Of a stretch of 9,182 nt of DNA, positions 1 through 6,897 are shown one piece after another. The stretch lies in the NCBI GenBank assembly GCA_003217965.1, contig QHNB01000085.1, positions 1-9,182 on the forward strand. The letters are read 5' to 3'. Source of the DNA: Verrucomicrobiota bacterium. Lineage in GTDB: Bacteria > Verrucomicrobiota > Verrucomicrobiia > Chthoniobacterales > UBA10450. Every line of letters begins with the position of its first letter. Position 1 is the first letter of the stretch. The notes beneath the pieces are model-generated. The model did not search any database. It saw nothing but the letters and a program-made list of their open reading frames with translations, and was not told the DNA's origin. The translations under genes and the position numbers were made by a program.

Positions 1-44
1 TGGTAAGCGACGATCTCTGCTTTTGGCAGAAGAACTGCTGTGAA

Positions 45-3000
45 TTGCCGGTGTCTCATCCTGCTGATAGGGCGTCGCTTGCAGGCAGGGCGGAGAGACG
101 CTCCGCCTTCTTGAGATCTTTGTCGTGGCTGCTGGGCCCGCAGCATTTTCATTACAAACTTTTGGCCGGTACCGGCGCCGCCGTCATCGTTATTGTCTTC
201 CTGGCTGGGACTTTCTTGTTCATCACGCTGCGGAATTACCATCAAGACGCAATCCGTGCGCACACCGTCCAGGTGAAACGTTTGAGCAGTGTCATTGAAA
301 ACGATATTGCAGCGCTGGAAAGTTATCACCGCGGATATTTGCTGAGCGCCGATGAGCAATACGGCGACCTCTTTGAGTCTCGAAAGCGAGCGATGCAGCA
401 ACGGATGCGCGAACTCGCGGAGCTAGTTCGTGAGAGTCCCACCCAACGCGAGCGTGTGACGGAAGCACACGACCTTGCCCAACATTGGGTCGAGCAGATC
501 GCGCAGCCGGCCTTTAGCAAACGGAGCGCTTCCAGCCCCGGTCTGACCACCGCTGCACTCGGTAGCTCGATGCTGGATCAACCGCGCGAGGTCCTCCAAT
601 CGCTCCAGGATGAAGAGCAGATCATCCTCAACCACAAAATGGAGAATCAGGAGTGGGCGGCACAATCGGGACAAATCCTCGATTTCTTGCCCAAGCTGGA
701 ACGCGCCGTGATCGAGATGAACAAAGAAAAGCGAGGATACCTGCTCACTGGCGACAACGGATTTATCGAAGCCTATCGACGATCTTTGGGTGATTTCTAC
801 ATCTACCACGGCTACCTCGCGATTTTGGTGGCGAATTCACCGACTCAGGCCCAACTCCTGAGCGAGGCGCGCGCGGATGTCGAACGCTGGATTAATTCCT
901 TCGCCATCCCCGAAATTGACGCGAAACACAGCGGCCGCGACTTGAACAGTGCGGCGTCGAACGCCAAGAGCGATGAATTAATCCGGGCAGTCCAGCAAAC
1001 AATCGCTGGCATTGAGACGAATGAATTCTCCGTTTACCAAGGGCGTTCCAACGCCGCTGCGCTCCAGCAAGTCTGGAGAACGATCGCCCTTTCTGCTCTG
1101 GCAGCGCTTGCGGTCGCTCTTCTGATTTCCTCGAGCAGCTATAGTTTTGTGCTGGTGCGGCGCCAGTTGTCAAAATTGAGTGACGCCGAAATGCGCATTC
1201 GCACCATTATCGAAGGCATCCTCGACGGTATGATCACGGTGGACACGTCAGGCACGATTCGCTCAATGAATCAGGCCGCCGAAAAAATGTTTAGATGCGT
1301 CAAGGACGAGATGGTCGGTCATAACTTCACCAAGTTGGTTCCAAAAACGTACTCGACCGATCTTGATTCTAAACCAACCCCGACAGCGTGGAATGATTTT
1401 GCCAAGCGCACAGGCACGACGGCGCTTGCCGTTGGACAGACGCGGAGAAACACCATGTTTCCGATTGAAATTTCGCTGAGTGAGATGGTCGTTGACGGAA
1501 AAACGCTTTATGTCGCGATGATTCGCGATGTGACGGAGCGCAAACGTTTCGAGCAGGAGCTTGCGGCAGAAAAAGAAAACCTCGCCGTAACTCTTCGATC
1601 AATTGGCGACGGTGTCATCACGACCGACGTGCAGGGGAAAATTATCATGATTAATAATGCCGCCGAAACCTTAACCGGCTGGAGTTCCGCGGAAGCGGTC
1701 GGGCAACCATTGAAAACGGTTTTCAATATTTCGCTCGATCTCGCCGCCCAGGCGCGGGCGCAACGCGATGGTTATCACAGCGAAGCGCACTCGATTCTAC
1801 TAAGTCTGCCGGACAGCGCGACGCTGATTGCGCGGGATGGCTCAGAGCGGCTGATCGAACAGGTCGCCTCTCCTATTCGTGACAATAAAAACGAAGTTGC
1901 GGGTGTGGTGCTCGTCTTTCGCGATATCACCGAGCGACAACGAAGCGAGGGTGAACGCCGTAAGGCGGAGGCGCTGGAACAACTCGGACTGCTTGCCGGA
2001 GGGATCGCTCATGATTTCAATAATCTACTCACTGCGATTATCGGGAACATTTCGCTCGCCTCACTGCTCCTGCCGCCGAACAACGAAATGACTGGCCGCT
2101 TAAACGACGCGAAAAACGCTTCACTCCGGGCGCGCGATCTCGCCCAGCAGTTGCTCACCTTTGCTCGCGGCGGCGCGCCCATCAAAAAGATGGCGTCGAT
2201 TGGGCGACTCATTCAGGACACAGTGAGTTTCTCACTACGCGGCTCGCACAGCCGGAGTGAATTTAGCCTCGGGGCCGACCTATGGCAGGCAGAAATTGAC
2301 GCTGGTCAAATCAGTCAGGTCATTGCCAACCTTGCCGTTAATGCCGACCAAGCGATGCCAAACGGAGGAACGTTGCACGTCAGTTGCGAAAACTACCGGC
2401 ACTCCAATACCAACGGCTCGTCGAGCGTTATCGACTTGCCGCCTGGCAATTACGTTCGAGTGAGCATCACGGACGAAGGAGTCGGCATTCCAGAACGATA
2501 CCTTAAACGAATTTTCGATCCCTATTTTACAACCAAGCCGAAAGGCAACGGCCTTGGGCTAGCCAGCACTTATTCAATCATCAAGAATCATCAAGGTCTC
2601 ATCACGGTGGAATCCGAAATCAATGTCGGATCAACCTTCACGATTTACTTGCCGGCGGCTGCTCGCACGAGCGCGGCGGAAGAGAAGCAACGATCAACTA
2701 CAGGCCCGATTACGGGGCATGGGCGCGTCCTTGTTGTGGACGATGAAGAAGCGATTCGGGATTTGGTAGAATTTACCCTTAGCCATCTCGGATATTCAGT
2801 TTCGACGGCTGGGACGGCGCTGGCTGGAGTAGAGTTATATCGGCAAAAGCTCGAAATCGGCGAACGTTTTGACCTGGTGATCCTGGATTTGACCCTTCCC
2901 GGCGGAATGGGCGGTAAAGAAGCTTTGAAGCATTTGATCGAAATCGATCCGGACGTGAATGCGATCGTTTCGAGCGGTTATGCCACCGATGCCACGATGA

Positions 3001-3140
3001 GCCGTTATCAGGACTTTGGTTTTCGCGGTGTGATCGCAAAACCTTACGAAGCAAGCGAGCTGGGCCGAATCGTTCACGACGCGATCGAAGCAAGCCGCGA
3101 GAAAACCGCATCGGGCCAACGGCTGTGCACGGCCAGTTAG
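45..3140 (+). CDS. Membrane-bound hybrid sensor histidine kinase (2x CHASE3-like, 2x PAS, HisKA, HATPase, REC)
   Basis: A 1031-residue sensor kinase that should autophosphorylate on His and pass the phosphate to its own C-terminal receiver. Visible layout: basic N-terminus; TM1 about 42-62; an extracytoplasmic helical region 63-348 with two CHASE3-like units (RGYLL motifs at 96-100 and 230-234); TM2 about 347-371; PAS 1 about 380-500, ending RDVTERK; PAS 2 about 510-632, ending RDITERQ; HisKA with GGIAHDFNNLL, phosphoacceptor H656; HATPase with N-box N766, G1 DEGVGIP (810-816) and G2 GNGLGLA (834-840); receiver about 893-1015 with acidic pair D899/D900, acceptor D948 and K999. All catalytic residues are present. 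There is no HPt or output domain, so the partner regulator lies elsewhere or the receiver modulates the kinase itself. The chosen start is TTG, weakly supported by AGAAG upstream; the frame is open to the window edge and GTG at 51 is an alternative. The signal sensed is unknown. Confidence 0.93.
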   Translation: MPVSHPADRASLAGRAERRSAFLRSLSWLLGPQHFHYKLLAGTGAAVIVIVFLAGTFLFITLRNYHQDAIRAHTVQVKRLSSVIENDIAALESYHRGYLLSADEQYGDLFESRKRAMQQRMRELAELVRESPTQRERVTEAHDLAQHWVEQIAQPAFSKRSASSPGLTTAALGSSMLDQPREVLQSLQDEEQIILNHKMENQEWAAQSGQILDFLPKLERAVIEMNKEKRGYLLTGDNGFIEAYRRSLGDFYIYHGYLAILVANSPTQAQLLSEARADVERWINSFAIPEIDAKHSGRDLNSAASNAKSDELIRAVQQTIAGIETNEFSVYQGRSNAAALQQVWRTIALSALAALAVALLISSSSYSFVLVRRQLSKLSDAEMRIRTIIEGILDGMITVDTSGTIRSMNQAAEKMFRCVKDEMVGHNFTKLVPKTYSTDLDSKPTPTAWNDFAKRTGTTALAVGQTRRNTMFPIEISLSEMVVDGKTLYVAMIRDVTERKRFEQELAAEKENLAVTLRSIGDGVITTDVQGKIIMINNAAETLTGWSSAEAVGQPLKTVFNISLDLAAQARAQRDGYHSEAHSILLSLPDSATLIARDGSERLIEQVASPIRDNKNEVAGVVLVFRDITERQRSEGERRKAEALEQLGLLAGGIAHDFNNLLTAIIGNISLASLLLPPNNEMTGRLNDAKNASLRARDLAQQLLTFARGGAPIKKMASIGRLIQDTVSFSLRGSHSRSEFSLGADLWQAEIDAGQISQVIANLAVNADQAMPNGGTLHVSCENYRHSNTNGSSSVIDLPPGNYVRVSITDEGVGIPERYLKRIFDPYFTTKPKGNGLGLASTYSIIKNHQGLITVESEINVGSTFTIYLPAAARTSAAEEKQRSTTGPITGHGRVLVVDDEEAIRDLVEFTLSHLGYSVSTAGTALAGVELYRQKLEIGERFDLVILDLTLPGGMGGKEALKHLIEIDPDVNAIVSSGYATDATMSRYQDFGFRGVIAKPYEASELGRIVHDAIEASREKTASGQRLCTAS

Positions 3141-5032
3141 TGCTTCATCGGCGGCTCCGCTCTCAACCGGGGAAGAAGTTGCTCCAGAATGGTCGCAACG
3201 GATTCGGTAACACTTTGCCGGTCAGTATGCACTACGATTTCGGGATCGGCCGGCGCTTCGTAAGGAGCATCGATCCCGGTAAACTCACGGATCTCCCCTG
3301 CCCTCGCCTTCTTGTACAGATTTTTGGGGTCGCGTTCCTCGCAAACGTGCAGCGGAGCATCCACGAAAACCTCGATAAACTCGGCGTTACCTTCGAGAGC
3401 AATCGCGCGCGCGCGCTGACGATCCAAACGGTAAGGTGAAATGAATGCCGTGATGACGACATTTCCTGCGTCCGCCATTAATTTCGCTACCTCGCTGACT
3501 CGGCGAATATTTTCGACACGGTCCTGAGGGGCGAACCCAAGGTTGGAATTGAGACCGTGGCGAATGTTGTCGCCATCGAGAACGTACGGGTGCATTGCCC
3601 GCTGAAACAGTTCCCGTTCGAGCGCCTGCGCGATCGTCGATTTTCCGGCACCTGAAAGTCCAGTCAGCCAAACTACTGCCCCGCGATGTCCATGCTGGGC
3701 CGCGCGGGCGCGGGCGGTGATTTTCCCTTCACTCCAGAAAATGTTCTTACTCTTAACGGTCGCGCGATCGGTATAGACACCGCCGTGGACGATGCCGCCG
3801 GCTACGATCGTTCCATTATCAACGAGGACGAAGCGACCAAGATTTGGGACGCGATCATGATTGTCCAGCACTACGGGCGCCCGCGTGTAAATGACGACGC
3901 GACCGACTTCATTTCGTGTGAGTTGTTGAGCGTTGCTGCTCGTGCGCTCAAGGGAGGCGGAATCTATGACTTGCTCGATCGATGCGATCTGGCACTTCAT
4001 TTCCTGAGTTGCCAGTCGCGCGCTGTAAAGGTGCGTCAGTTGGGCGGGTTGACGCGCGATCCAGAAAAGGTCGGCGTGAAAGCGATTGGTCTCGATCGGG
4101 GCATCCTTTTGATGCGAACCCACGTAACCACGCTCGACGAAAATCTGTTCGCGTAAGGTAATTCCGATGGAATCGCCGGCGATGGCCAGGCTGTTATCAT
4201 TTGCCTTCCAGCGTTCAATTGAATTGACGACTGAAGTTTTGTTTGCCGGCGAGAAGACAAGTTCATCACCGGGTTTTAACGTTCCCGTTTCGACGCGGCC
4301 AGCGATGATGCGGCGTTCATCGAACTTATAGATGTCCTGTACGCAAAACCGCAGCGGCAGCTGGGTTGGGGGCGCGAGTGGTATCAATTGATCGAAGGCC
4401 TGGAGGACAGTTCCTCCCTTATGCCAGGCCATCTTCTCACTGCGATTGACAATATTTTCTCCCAATCGCGCTGATACCGGAATGAATAAGCGTGGCTCGA
4501 GCCCGAGCATTCCGAGAAATTTGCGATATTCTCTCTCAATCTCTCGGAAACGGGCTTCGGAAAAATCCACCAGATCCATTTTGTTCACGACAACGCAGAA
4601 CTGCTGAATCCCGAACAAGCTCAGCAAATACGCATGTCGCCTGCTTTGTTCGAGGACACCCTCATTAGCCGCAATCACGAGCACGGCCGAATCGGCACTG
4701 GCTGCACCCGTGATCATATTTTTCAAAAACTCCTTATGACCCGGAGCGTCGATAATCACGTACTCTCGCCCCGGGGTTCGGAACGGAATCTGAGTCGTGT
4801 CGATGGTGATGTTTTGCTTCTGCTCCTCAAGTAAGGCGTCGAGCAGAAAGGCCCATTCGAATTCCATTCCTTCGGCCGCGCAGGCGCGCTCCACCTGGTC
4901 GAGTTTTCCTTCCGGCAGGGAATTAGTATCGCGCAGAATGCGGCCGATCAGGGTCGATTTTCCATGATCAACATGACCAACGAAGACGATCTTCAAATGC
5001 GGATTGCGGACTGCGGATTTCGGATCGGCCAT
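3137..5032 (-). CDS. cysNC: Bifunctional CysN/CysC: sulfate adenylyltransferase GTPase subunit fused to adenylylsulfate kinase
   Basis: A 631-residue fusion, the usual length for CysNC/NodQ. The N-terminal EF-Tu-like GTPase drives APS synthesis by CysD; the C-terminal kinase phosphorylates APS to PAPS. GTPase motifs: G1 GHVDHGKS (19-26), the QNITIDTT region (73-80), G3 DAPGH (95-99), G4 NKMD (150-153) and SAR (187-189), followed by beta-barrel domains to about 435. The APS kinase starts near 445 and shows P-loop GLSGAGKS (458-465), DGDNIRHGLN (486-495), RVENIRRVSEVAKL (505-518) and FISP (530-533). Both halves look intact. The ATG at 5032 has only a weak, distant Shine-Dalgarno (AAGGG). Codons 3-11 come from a tandem heptamer repeat, so the extreme N-terminus is not ancestral CysN sequence. 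The gene lies 11 bases after the four-helix-bundle gene, downstream of cysD in one operon. Its TAA overlaps the stop of the convergent kinase gene. PAPS may feed assimilation or sulfation; no cysH or sulfotransferase is in view. Confidence 0.97.
   Translation of the reverse strand: MADPKSAVRNPHLKIVFVGHVDHGKSTLIGRILRDTNSLPEGKLDQVERACAAEGMEFEWAFLLDALLEEQKQNITIDTTQIPFRTPGREYVIIDAPGHKEFLKNMITGAASADSAVLVIAANEGVLEQSRRHAYLLSLFGIQQFCVVVNKMDLVDFSEARFREIEREYRKFLGMLGLEPRLFIPVSARLGENIVNRSEKMAWHKGGTVLQAFDQLIPLAPPTQLPLRFCVQDIYKFDERRIIAGRVETGTLKPGDELVFSPANKTSVVNSIERWKANDNSLAIAGDSIGITLREQIFVERGYVGSHQKDAPIETNRFHADLFWIARQPAQLTHLYSARLATQEMKCQIASIEQVIDSASLERTSSNAQQLTRNEVGRVVIYTRAPVVLDNHDRVPNLGRFVLVDNGTIVAGGIVHGGVYTDRATVKSKNIFWSEGKITARARAAQHGHRGAVVWLTGLSGAGKSTIAQALERELFQRAMHPYVLDGDNIRHGLNSNLGFAPQDRVENIRRVSEVAKLMADAGNVVITAFISPYRLDRQRARAIALEGNAEFIEVFVDAPLHVCEERDPKNLYKKARAGEIREFTGIDAPYEAPADPEIVVHTDRQSVTESVATILEQLLPRLRAEPPMKH
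4998..5025. repeat. Tandem heptamer repeat (4 units) inside the 5' end of cysNC
   Basis: Four consecutive 7-base units read on the + strand as TGCGGAT, TGCGGAC, TGCGGAT and TTCGGAT. The unit type resembles the low-complexity ATTGCGGATT arrays often seen near S23/four-helix-bundle genes in environmental genomes (recalled, not searched). Here the array is translated on the - strand as roughly residues 3-11 of CysNC. Confidence 0.7.
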
Positions 5033-5043
5033 CGCTTTGTCGC

Positions 5044-5418
5044 TTATCCCTTATTCCGGCGGGCCGTCTTGATAGATGAGGCAATAATTGCCAGCAGTTC
5101 TTCGGCCTCGCTACGAAGTTCTCGCGTTTGGTGTTCCCTGATCAGTTTCGGCTCGATCAGCATGTCCATCCAGTACATCGTTTCGTCGCACTCCTCTTCG
5201 AAAATTCCCAATTTTGCGATGAAATCAGCTCGCGAACGAGCGCAGGTCGCTGCCCAATAGTTGGCGCCAACTGATGTTCCGCATCGCAATAACTGTCTGC
5301 CTAAGACGTCCGCCGATCTGACTTTTGGTAGCGATTCAACCAAGCGGACGATCCGCAACCCAAATTCGAATGTCCGCTCTTGCAGCTCCGAGTTCCGTGC
5401 TCCGAGTTCGGCGTTCAT
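5044..5418 (-). CDS. Four-helix-bundle protein, S23 / 23S rRNA intervening-sequence family
   Basis: A 124-residue, all-helical protein of the S23-type four-helix-bundle family (TIGR02436-like, related to the Avd accessory protein of diversity-generating retroelements). Family hallmarks: FEFGLRIVRLVESLPK in helix 1 (17-32), then LGRQLLRCGTSVGANYWAA (39-57), the SRADFIAKLGIFEEECDET stretch (62-80), MYWMDMLIE (81-89) and a C-terminal charged helix (97-122). Family members were first found in 23S rRNA intervening sequences, but free-standing copies are common and their function is unknown. Residues 1-14 are low-complexity and come from a 14-base tandem repeat, so the conserved domain really begins near residue 16. 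The ATG overlaps the cysD stop as ATGA and has the best Shine-Dalgarno of this operon, AAAGGA five bases upstream. It ends 11 bases before cysNC. No reason is visible for a role in sulfate activation; an inserted cassette is likelier. Confidence 0.88.
   Translation of the reverse strand: MNAELGARNSELQERTFEFGLRIVRLVESLPKVRSADVLGRQLLRCGTSVGANYWAATCARSRADFIAKLGIFEEECDETMYWMDMLIEPKLIREHQTRELRSEAEELLAIIASSIKTARRNKG
5385..5412. repeat. 14-base direct tandem repeat at the start of the four-helix-bundle gene
   Basis: Two adjacent 14-base units, GCTCCGAGTTCCGT and GCTCCGAGTTCGGC on the + strand, match at 12 of 14 positions. They are translated on the - strand as residues 3-11 or so of the four-helix-bundle protein (AELGARNSEL), which explains the low-complexity N-terminus. 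Such GAACTCGGA-type arrays recur at the 5' ends of this gene family (recalled, not searched). Confidence 0.7.
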
Positions 5419-6233
5419 AAAAATCCTTTGGCCCGGAGTTTTTGCATCGCATTCCGCTCATGATGGTCTTGGTCGCGACCGGCCCGCTCGCTCGTCCGCG
5501 TTATTTCCAATTCCGCAATGATGTCGTCAATAGTGGCGGCATTGCTTAGGACCGGCTTTGTGATCGGACTGCATCCAAGCGAGCGATATCGCTTTCCCTT
5601 ACGAGCGAAATACATTTTTGGAATCGGGATGTTTTCGCGTTGGATATAGCGCCAGATGTCAACCTCGGTCCAATCGAGTAAAGGTTGCACGCGGACGTGT
5701 TCACCTTCTGCAGATGTCGTTGCAAATTGTCCCCAAAATTCTGGTGGCTGATCTTTGTAATCCCATTCGAATTGGGCGTTACGCGGTGAAAAGTAGCGCT
5801 CCTTGGCGCGTGTCGGATCTTCATCGCGTCGGATTCCTGTGATGAGCGCATCCCATTTGTATTCCGCTAGCACCTGCTGCAATGCGACCGTCTTCAGCTC
5901 GTGGGTGACGGTAACAGGATCGTGCGTTTCGTAGCCGATGCCCCGGGCGCGCGCGTCCTCGTTCACCTTTACGATCAGGTTTAATTTGTAATGCGCGGTC
6001 GCCCATTCCCGAAATTCAAGCATCTCCGGGAACTCGTAAGTGGTATCGATGTGCAAAACCGGAAATGGCACCCTTCCGAAAAATGCTTTCGATGCGAGCC
6101 AAATGAGGACATTCGAGTCTTTGCCCATCGACCATGGCATGGCGATATTTTTGAACGCGTGATACGCCTCGCGAAAAATAAAGATGCTGTGATTCTCGAG
6201 ATGGTCGAGATGGCTGCGTGAAATATCAGTCAT
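5415..6233 (-). CDS. cysD: Sulfate adenylyltransferase subunit 2 (small, PP-loop catalytic subunit)
   Basis: The catalytic subunit of ATP sulfurylase, forming APS and pyrophosphate from ATP and sulfate with CysN as GTPase partner in the cytoplasm. 272 residues. Visible motifs: N-terminal SHLDHLENHSIFIFREA (7-23), PP-loop SMGKDS (35-40), HIDTTYEFPEM (61-71), RRDEDPTRAKER (135-146), WTEVDIWRYI (188-197), SLGCSPIT (218-225) and TSERAGRDQD (247-256). The last distinguishes CysD from the related CysH PAPS reductases. It is about 30 residues shorter than the E. coli protein, because the segment between the WTE-DIW region and SLGCSPIT is compact. The C-terminus (QKLRAKGFL) matches the normal family ending, so the neighbouring insertion did not truncate it. 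The ATG at 6233 aligns with the family start and an in-frame TGA lies just upstream (6246-6248); no Shine-Dalgarno is seen. First gene of the cysD / four-helix-bundle / cysNC operon. Confidence 0.95.
   Translation of the reverse strand: MTDISRSHLDHLENHSIFIFREAYHAFKNIAMPWSMGKDSNVLIWLASKAFFGRVPFPVLHIDTTYEFPEMLEFREWATAHYKLNLIVKVNEDARARGIGYETHDPVTVTHELKTVALQQVLAEYKWDALITGIRRDEDPTRAKERYFSPRNAQFEWDYKDQPPEFWGQFATTSAEGEHVRVQPLLDWTEVDIWRYIQRENIPIPKMYFARKGKRYRSLGCSPITKPVLSNAATIDDIIAELEITRTSERAGRDQDHHERNAMQKLRAKGFL
5424..5429 (-). promoter_or_regulatory. Shine-Dalgarno of the four-helix-bundle gene, within the cysD 3' end
   Basis: On the - strand AAAGGA sits five T residues before the ATG at 5418. It overlaps the last cysD codons (K-G-F-L-stop) and supports the ATG start and coupled translation with cysD. 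Confidence 0.6.
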
Positions 6234-6240
6234 TGCGAGG

Positions 6241-6257
6241 GCGATTCACTGAATCGC
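6241..6257. promoter_or_regulatory. Perfect inverted repeat in the cysD leader (operator or mRNA hairpin)
   Basis: GCGATTC and GAATCGC flank a three-base loop (ACT), giving a perfect 7-bp dyad that ends only seven bases upstream of the cysD ATG. It could be a repressor operator or a 5' UTR hairpin near the ribosome entry site. No known factor is recognised, and no T-tract follows, so it is not a terminator. Confidence 0.4.
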
Positions 6258-6282
6258 GGTTAAGAGTGAACTGTGAATGCGC

Positions 6283-6315
6283 TGAGAGATGGGGTCAATT
6301 GCCCATCCTCTCTCA
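6283..6315. promoter_or_regulatory. Imperfect inverted repeat in the cysD-nuoB intergenic region
   Basis: TGAGAGA-TGGG (6283-6293) pairs with CCCA-TCC-TCTCTCA (6302-6315) through a 7-bp and a 4-bp stem separated by a three-base bulge, around an eight-base loop. It lies mid-way between the divergent starts and overlaps the possible -35 of cysD. It may be a regulatory dyad; its function is not identified. Confidence 0.35.
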
Positions 6316-6360
6316 CTGGAATGGGGTTGCGCCATTCTACCCTGACCCTAGTGTTCCATT

Positions 6361-6897
6361 ATGCCCAAACCGGTTCCCGCCGCTTACGATTCGAAGATCG
6401 AAGGTAATATTATTTTCACCCGTCTCGAAGCCGCCATGAACTGGATGCGGAAGAATTCGTTGTGGCCGATGCCAATGGGCCTGGCTTGTTGCGCCATTGA
6501 ACTGATGGCTGCGGCGGCAGCCCGATTCGATATTGCGCGTTTTGGTTCGGAAGTGATGCGATTTTCGCCACGTCAATGCGACGTGATGATTGTGGCCGGC
6601 ACCGTCACTTACAAAATGGCGCTAGCCGTGAAAAGGATTTGGGAACAGATGCCGGAGCCGAAGTGGTGTATTGCGATGGGGGCCTGCGCTTCAAGCGGCG
6701 GGATGTATCGCAGCTATGCCGTGCTCCAAGGCATCGATCAGTTGATCCCGGTAGACGTTTACATCTCCGGTTGTCCTCCCCGTCCGGAAGCATTGCTCGA
6801 AGGTTTAATGCGTTTACAGAGAAAAATCGAAGGCGAGCATTCTCTTGTCGCGCAAAAACCTGCTTTGAAGAAAGAGCTTGATGAAGTTCTCGGATGA
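6361..6897 (+). CDS. nuoB: NADH-quinone oxidoreductase subunit B (complex I, N2 cluster subunit)
   Basis: The 20-kDa PSST-type subunit of complex I, which binds the terminal [4Fe-4S] cluster N2 that passes electrons to quinone at the junction of the peripheral arm and the membrane. 178 residues, normal for the family. The four expected ligands are present: C43 and C44 in GLACCAIELM, C109 in MGACASSGG and C138 in SGCPPRPEALLEG. RFSPRQCDVMIVAGTVTYKMA (68-87 or so) is also typical. Hydrogenase small subunits share this fold, but the adjacent nuoC and the CC pair favour complex I. The ATG at 6361 is the first start after an in-frame TAG and lacks a Shine-Dalgarno, so weak or leaderless initiation is possible. 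It overlaps nuoC by ATGA. nuoA is not upstream, where cysD diverges. Confidence 0.96.
   Translation: MPKPVPAAYDSKIEGNIIFTRLEAAMNWMRKNSLWPMPMGLACCAIELMAAAAARFDIARFGSEVMRFSPRQCDVMIVAGTVTYKMALAVKRIWEQMPEPKWCIAMGACASSGGMYRSYAVLQGIDQLIPVDVYISGCPPRPEALLEGLMRLQRKIEGEHSLVAQKPALKKELDEVLG

Larger units (their letters stand above)
6234..6360. promoter_or_regulatory. Divergent intergenic region between cysD and nuoB
   Basis: 127 bases separate the two divergent starts, so promoters for both units should lie here. Two inverted repeats are listed separately. A TTGACC on the - strand (6293-6298) could be a -35 for cysD, but no matching -10 is convincing. Upstream of nuoB there is an in-frame TAG at 6349-6351 and no Shine-Dalgarno. 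No further gene is seen. Confidence 0.5.

Noticed and set aside
423..809. 128-codon open frame on the - strand
   Set aside because: Antisense to the sensor domain of the kinase; no recognisable protein and no independent ribosome site.
3686..4156. 156-codon open frame on the + strand
   Set aside because: It lies wholly antisense to cysNC, whose GTPase and kinase motifs prove the - strand is coding; its translation shows no family features.
3137..5032. NodQ, a nodulation sulfation enzyme
   Set aside because: Same fusion architecture, but there are no nod genes nearby; sulfate activation cysNC is the simpler reading.
5044..5418. Insertion sequence or diversity-generating retroelement
   Set aside because: The Avd-like fold is shared, but there is no transposase, reverse transcriptase, template/variable repeat or target-site duplication visible.
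5415..6233. PAPS reductase (CysH) as an alternative for the PP-loop protein
   Set aside because: The TSERAGRDQD and RRDEDPTRAKER motifs and linkage to cysNC fit CysD.
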